From Litsea cubeba (lineage: Eukaryota > Streptophyta > Magnoliopsida > Laurales > Lauraceae), in the NCBI GenBank assembly GCA_012931725.1, contig CM022955.1, positions 9,946,885-10,010,884 on the forward strand: DNA of 64,000 nucleotides, written 5' to 3'. This document shows, piece after piece, positions 60,514 to 64,000 of the stretch. A program made the position numbers and the translations under genes. Each line of letters opens with the position of its first letter. The stretch's first letter is position 1. Below the pieces are notes generated by a model. That model was not told where the DNA came from. It saw nothing but the letters and a program-made list of their open reading frames with translations, and did not search any database.

Positions 60514-62329
60514 TGTTAGTTTTATGGACTCAATCCAGTAGATGATATAATAAATTGATTAATTTCTTTATTTATCAGTATATTCATGCTTTCCTTTCAT
60601 GAGATGAATGGTGATTTATTATATACTTGCACATAACCAATACGAATGACATGATGGTTCATGAGATGAACCGGGGTCCACAAGTATATTAGATGTAATA
60701 CATGTGTATGGATGAGATCCACACACGGGAGACATGTACGACAAATCTTATACTTAAAATATATTCACAACCAGTGATGAGACTGGACATCTCATACTGA
60801 CAAGGTTGCAGCACTTTGATCACTATGAGATAGTGTGATTTGTCTCGATCATCAGAATGGAAGATTCTGGATCATAGTGCTGGTACATTTGATGTATTGA
60901 AGGACCATGAGAAGCACCTTATAAACACTGTCTTTATTTTAAGGTCTGCTCTCATAATTCCCTAGCAATAGGCTCTCAATCCTGAGACATTAATGAACTC
61001 AAGTTTCTATCTATTCATTTGCTTTGAGTCACCAATGAGTGAGGCCAACTGTAGGTCAACACCTCGGTGATTTGGGTACGTGGTAGTAGAGCTGTGGGAA
61101 CATTCAATAGTCAAGATGGAATCTATCTCTAATATCCCCTTCTGCCAATTAATGGATTTATCATTGGTAAGTGCGCACCCATTCCGATTAAGAGTTAATT
61201 GGAAAGGTACCATTGATCATTATAATTAATTGGGGCTCAAGGATAATAAGATATGGATCAAGTTTGGAAGACAGGTCCAATTGATCCATGGATATTGATA
61301 GAGGGGTCTACTTGTGATAATGTGGAAGTTTAGGGTCTTCTATGTAATATTCCTAAGACTGGAGTTCAATTGCATTTATATAGTGGAGTTATTTGCAATT
61401 AACTGTGGGCCCGGATTACACATGAGATGTGGGGTCGCGAGTCCCAGTTGGAGCCAGCTTTCTAAGGAATCCCTAGTGGTCCCCACGCTAGCCCAATTAT
61501 TAGAAAGTATCTAATTCTAGTTGAACTCTAAAAGGAAAGTTACTATTTCTATTTGAAGTGAGACTTCTAATAGTGGTAATAGTAGACTTACTAATTTTAG
61601 TAGAAGTGAGACTTCTATTTTAATTAGAAAGGAATTGGAAAGTTACTAATCATATTTGAAGTGAGACTTCTAATTATGATATGGTAAGTTACTAATTAAT
61701 TAATGGAAGTAAGACTTCTATTTTAATTAAGAAGAGAAAGTTACTAATTTTTGGAAGTAAGACTTCTAATAGAAATTAGTAAGTTGGGCTTGCAAAAGCT
61801 ATAAATAAGAGGAGAAGAGGCCTTGGACGTCCCATGCATACAACCACCTAGGGATTCACGCCCAAGGCACTTTTGTGCAATAGTTGCACATGCTCTTCCT
61901 CCTCGCCCTCTTCTAGTTCTCTTTCTAGTTCCTCCCTAGAGTTCCTAGTAGTTTTCTCTTGGAGATCCCACCATCTTCTTGAGAAAAGGAGAATCTGATA
62001 CGGGTCATAGCGTGGAAGATCAAGAGGTCTTGGAGATCCCTATTTGATTACTGAAAGCGTTTCATCATCAAAGAAAGACGCAACTCCTCCATTAGAGCAC
62101 AACCGAGCTCCAAAGGTATAATCCACTTCCTTGCATGTTGTAGATTATTATGGATGCTTGTTAGTTGCTGTTTTTATCTTCTAGATAAATTGTTTTACTG
62201 ATCATGATGACTGAGATTGAGGACATGGATCTTGGATTGGGTTTTTTAGCCTTCTGGATAGTTGATCCCTGCGTCAAGTGGGTCAAAAGTTTTTGAAACT
62301 TATCCTAGAGGCCCACCCTATTTCCAACA
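60514..62329 (+). mobile_element. Solo LTR with perfect 5 bp target duplication
   Basis: 1816 bp, starting TGTTAGTTTTATGG and ending TTTCCAACA. It is flanked by GAAGG at 60509-60513 and 62330-62334. TG...CA ends, a 5 bp duplication and lack of coding sequence identify a solo LTR, probably left by LTR-LTR recombination. The TGTTAG/CAACA ends suggest the Copia group. A TATA-like ATAAATAAGAGGAG lies at about 61802. Removing it and one GAAGG leaves the PMD ORF in frame (FLKEK joined to EGLKV). Confidence 0.93.
61545..61790. repeat. Short direct repeats within the solo LTR
   Basis: Five or six copies of GAAGTRAGACTTCTAAT with intervening AAAGTTACTAATT, each about 40-60 bp apart, upstream of the TATA-like site. 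GAAGT...ACTTC is itself a small dyad, so these may be enhancer-like U3 repeats. Confidence 0.75.
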
Positions 62330-64000
62330 GAAGGAGGGTTTGAAAGTTAGATCCTGCAGTTGGAAGAGTTCTAGCTCTTCGTTCTCCAACTTTTTTGACT
62401 GCAGGGAGTCTTCTGATAGCGCGACCCAGGAAGCCAGGGCTCAGGATCCAAGTTCGAAGAAGATCTTGGCTATGCAAGAAGAGTTGAGAGATTTCTGTGC
62501 GAGTACAAACGCCATATGTCCTGACATTGCACTGCGGAGAGATCTCGCTGTTTACCTCACTTATTGGCTTGGTGAGGCTATTTTTGCTGGAGGAGATGGA
62601 ATGCACATCAGGCCGCATTGTATTTTCCGGCTTGTCAGATGGCGTTTGGAGAGCAGCTTGCTTTGGTGCCAGCTCTTTACTCCTACCTGTGTACCGAATT
62701 GCAGGCTGCTGCTTTTTTGGTTCGGCTTGGGCTTCCCATGAATAGGGTATTTTCAGCCCACATCTTTTATTCGTGGTACGTGTACCACTGTCCTGGCTTC
62801 CACCGGTTGGGTGCTACACAAGATGATGATCCTCTGATGATTCGACTGGCTAAGGGCAAAGCCGTGTCCGAATCACTTTTTTTTGCCCGCATGAGGATCC
62901 GACGGTTCAGGGACGTCGAGATGGGGCAGTCTTCAGTGAAGCTTTCTCCGGAGTTGCGGAAGAAGGCTTTTGATTTTGGTGCCTCCCGAGACTCTACTAG
63001 GGCGGGGTCGGGAAGGCATTACTCCTTGACGAATGCAGAGAGAGAGTGGCTTTTCAGCATACGTGTCGACACGATGGTGTACCGCAAACATCTTTTCGTT
63101 GACATCCAACCGTATGTACCCTCTCGCTTTGCTTTGCAGCTGGGCTTTTCTCAAGGCGTTGTTGGAGCGCCTTCAAGCATGGTGAAGCGCTTTGGAGGTT
63201 TACAGGACAGGAGAAATGCATGGGCTTTCTATAGTGCTGAAGACACTACAGCCATGATCTCTTATCCTGTGTTGTTGACTTCCCGGACTGCCGGCTTTGC
63301 GAAGTGGTTCGCAGAGAGCTTTTCGGCATATCGGGGCCTTTCTAAGAAGGAGCTTGATGTGAAGCTGGCATCTGGAAAGGGCCTTGGAAAGTCGAATGGC
63401 ATCCGGCGAGAGGAAGTTTGGGCCTTCCTTTCTGGAGAGAAGCACAAGATAGGCTTTCTCGGTGACCAGGGCGTCATTAGTTCTGAAGCTGTTCGAGAAA
63501 TACCTGATGAGGCTTTAGAGCAGCTAGAACAGGAGGAAGCCGAACTTGGTGCTTGGATGCAAGCGGCACAGAGGCAAGCTTCCGTGGAGTCTACTGGCGA
63601 GGGTAAACCATCCAGTGAGGAGTCGAGTGGGAAACCTGACTCTGACAGCGGGGAAGAGACCGTCGGTGAAGGTATGATTCTTCCTTTTTCTCTTTCCATT
63701 TCTTTTCATGGGATTTTTCCATGTTCTGATTTGCTTCTTGTTTCTGCTTTTTTCTTTTTTTTAGCAGAGGAAGACTTGACGATGCCTGAGGTTCCAACCG
63801 ATGAGGTGGTGACGGATCCTGTCGGGGCCCCTGAAGAAAAACCGAGGGACTCTGGAGTGAATCCAGAGTCTCCAATTGGTATGACTTCTTTTGCTTTTTT
63901 TTTGTGTCTGTGACTTGGTTTGCTAACACATTTTTCTTGCCAGCTGACTTGCCACAGGATTCTGATGACTTTGAACCATCGATGGACGCAAATGTTGATG
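62330..64000 (+). pseudogene. Retroelement PMD ORF, 3' part (runs off window)
   Basis: The frame resumes after the solo LTR with a serine-rich linker, then MQEELRDFCASTNAICPDIA. A one-base shift at about 62618 leads into a 432-codon open stretch with FPACQMAFGEQLALVPALYS, SWYVYHCPGFHRLG, FARMRIRRFRDVEMGQ, LTNAEREWLFSIRVDTMVYR and ALQLGFSQGVVGAP. A Glu-rich coiled-coil-like segment and an acidic Ser/Glu tail follow. Two probable introns (GT at about 63673 to AG at 63765; GT at about 63878 to AG at 63942) separate short acidic exons (EEDLTMPEVPTDEVVTDPVG; LPQDSDDFEPSMDANVD). Introns in this region are known for Ogre/Tat-type elements. No gag is reached before the window ends. Confidence 0.78.

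Overview
This is nuclear DNA of a flowering plant, from a repeat-rich region. The evidence is plant-specific retrotransposon lineages (Tat, Athila and Tekay/Del-like Ty3-gypsy), plant hAT and Mutator-like (MULE) transposons, plant mobile domain (PMD) coding sequence, a LONGIFOLIA/TRM-type gene remnant and a class III peroxidase exon. The species cannot be told from the sequence. Almost every long coding region is a broken transposon gene. The only intact, possibly cellular gene I see is a short single-exon ORF at 42616-43098 on the minus strand.

1-27735 is a giant inverted repeat. The left arm (1-14005, running off the window start) is the reverse complement of 18559-27735. Each arm holds, from outside in, a Tekay/Del-like LTR, a nested terminal-inverted-repeat element, an LTR fragment of a second family, integrase/RNase H/RT remnants of a Tat element, and a GC-rich non-autonomous hAT inserted in the Tat pol gene. 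The left arm alone carries a 4.8 kb Ac-type hAT with a perfect 8 bp target duplication. The right arm has the empty site, so this hAT arrived after the duplication. That hAT contains the first exon of a class III peroxidase. The 4.5 kb spacer holds a segment also present near 55.3 kb, plus the Tat 5' LTR and gag.

26037-34620 is the Tekay/Del-like LTR followed by a 3'-truncated Athila element (LTR, PBS, gag, protease, RT). 35403-40092 is a degraded LONGIFOLIA (TRM) gene on the minus strand. 40.1-45.8 kb is intergenic DNA with small MITEs and the intact unknown ORF.

45860-52561 is the most interesting unit: a 6.7 kb MULE bounded by a 22 bp perfect TIR. It carries two convergent multi-exon genes, a PMD protein (plus strand) and a zinc finger-DDE transposase-SWIM-OTU protease protein (minus strand). 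About 0.5 kb inside each end, within the first intron of each gene, lies a six-unit array of 33 bp repeats. CG-centred half-sites in these arrays alternate at exactly 14 and 19 bp. The same 33 bp architecture occurs as a four-unit array in a small TIR element present in both arms of the inverted repeat. This suggests a transposon family recognising its own arrays.

52.6-64 kb holds intergenic DNA and a foldback MITE, a minus-oriented LTR (55.3-58.0 kb), repeat-rich leader DNA, and a second, unrelated PMD ORF of the kind found upstream of gag in Tat-like retrotransposons. That ORF is split by a 1.8 kb solo LTR with a perfect GAAGG target duplication and runs off the window end.
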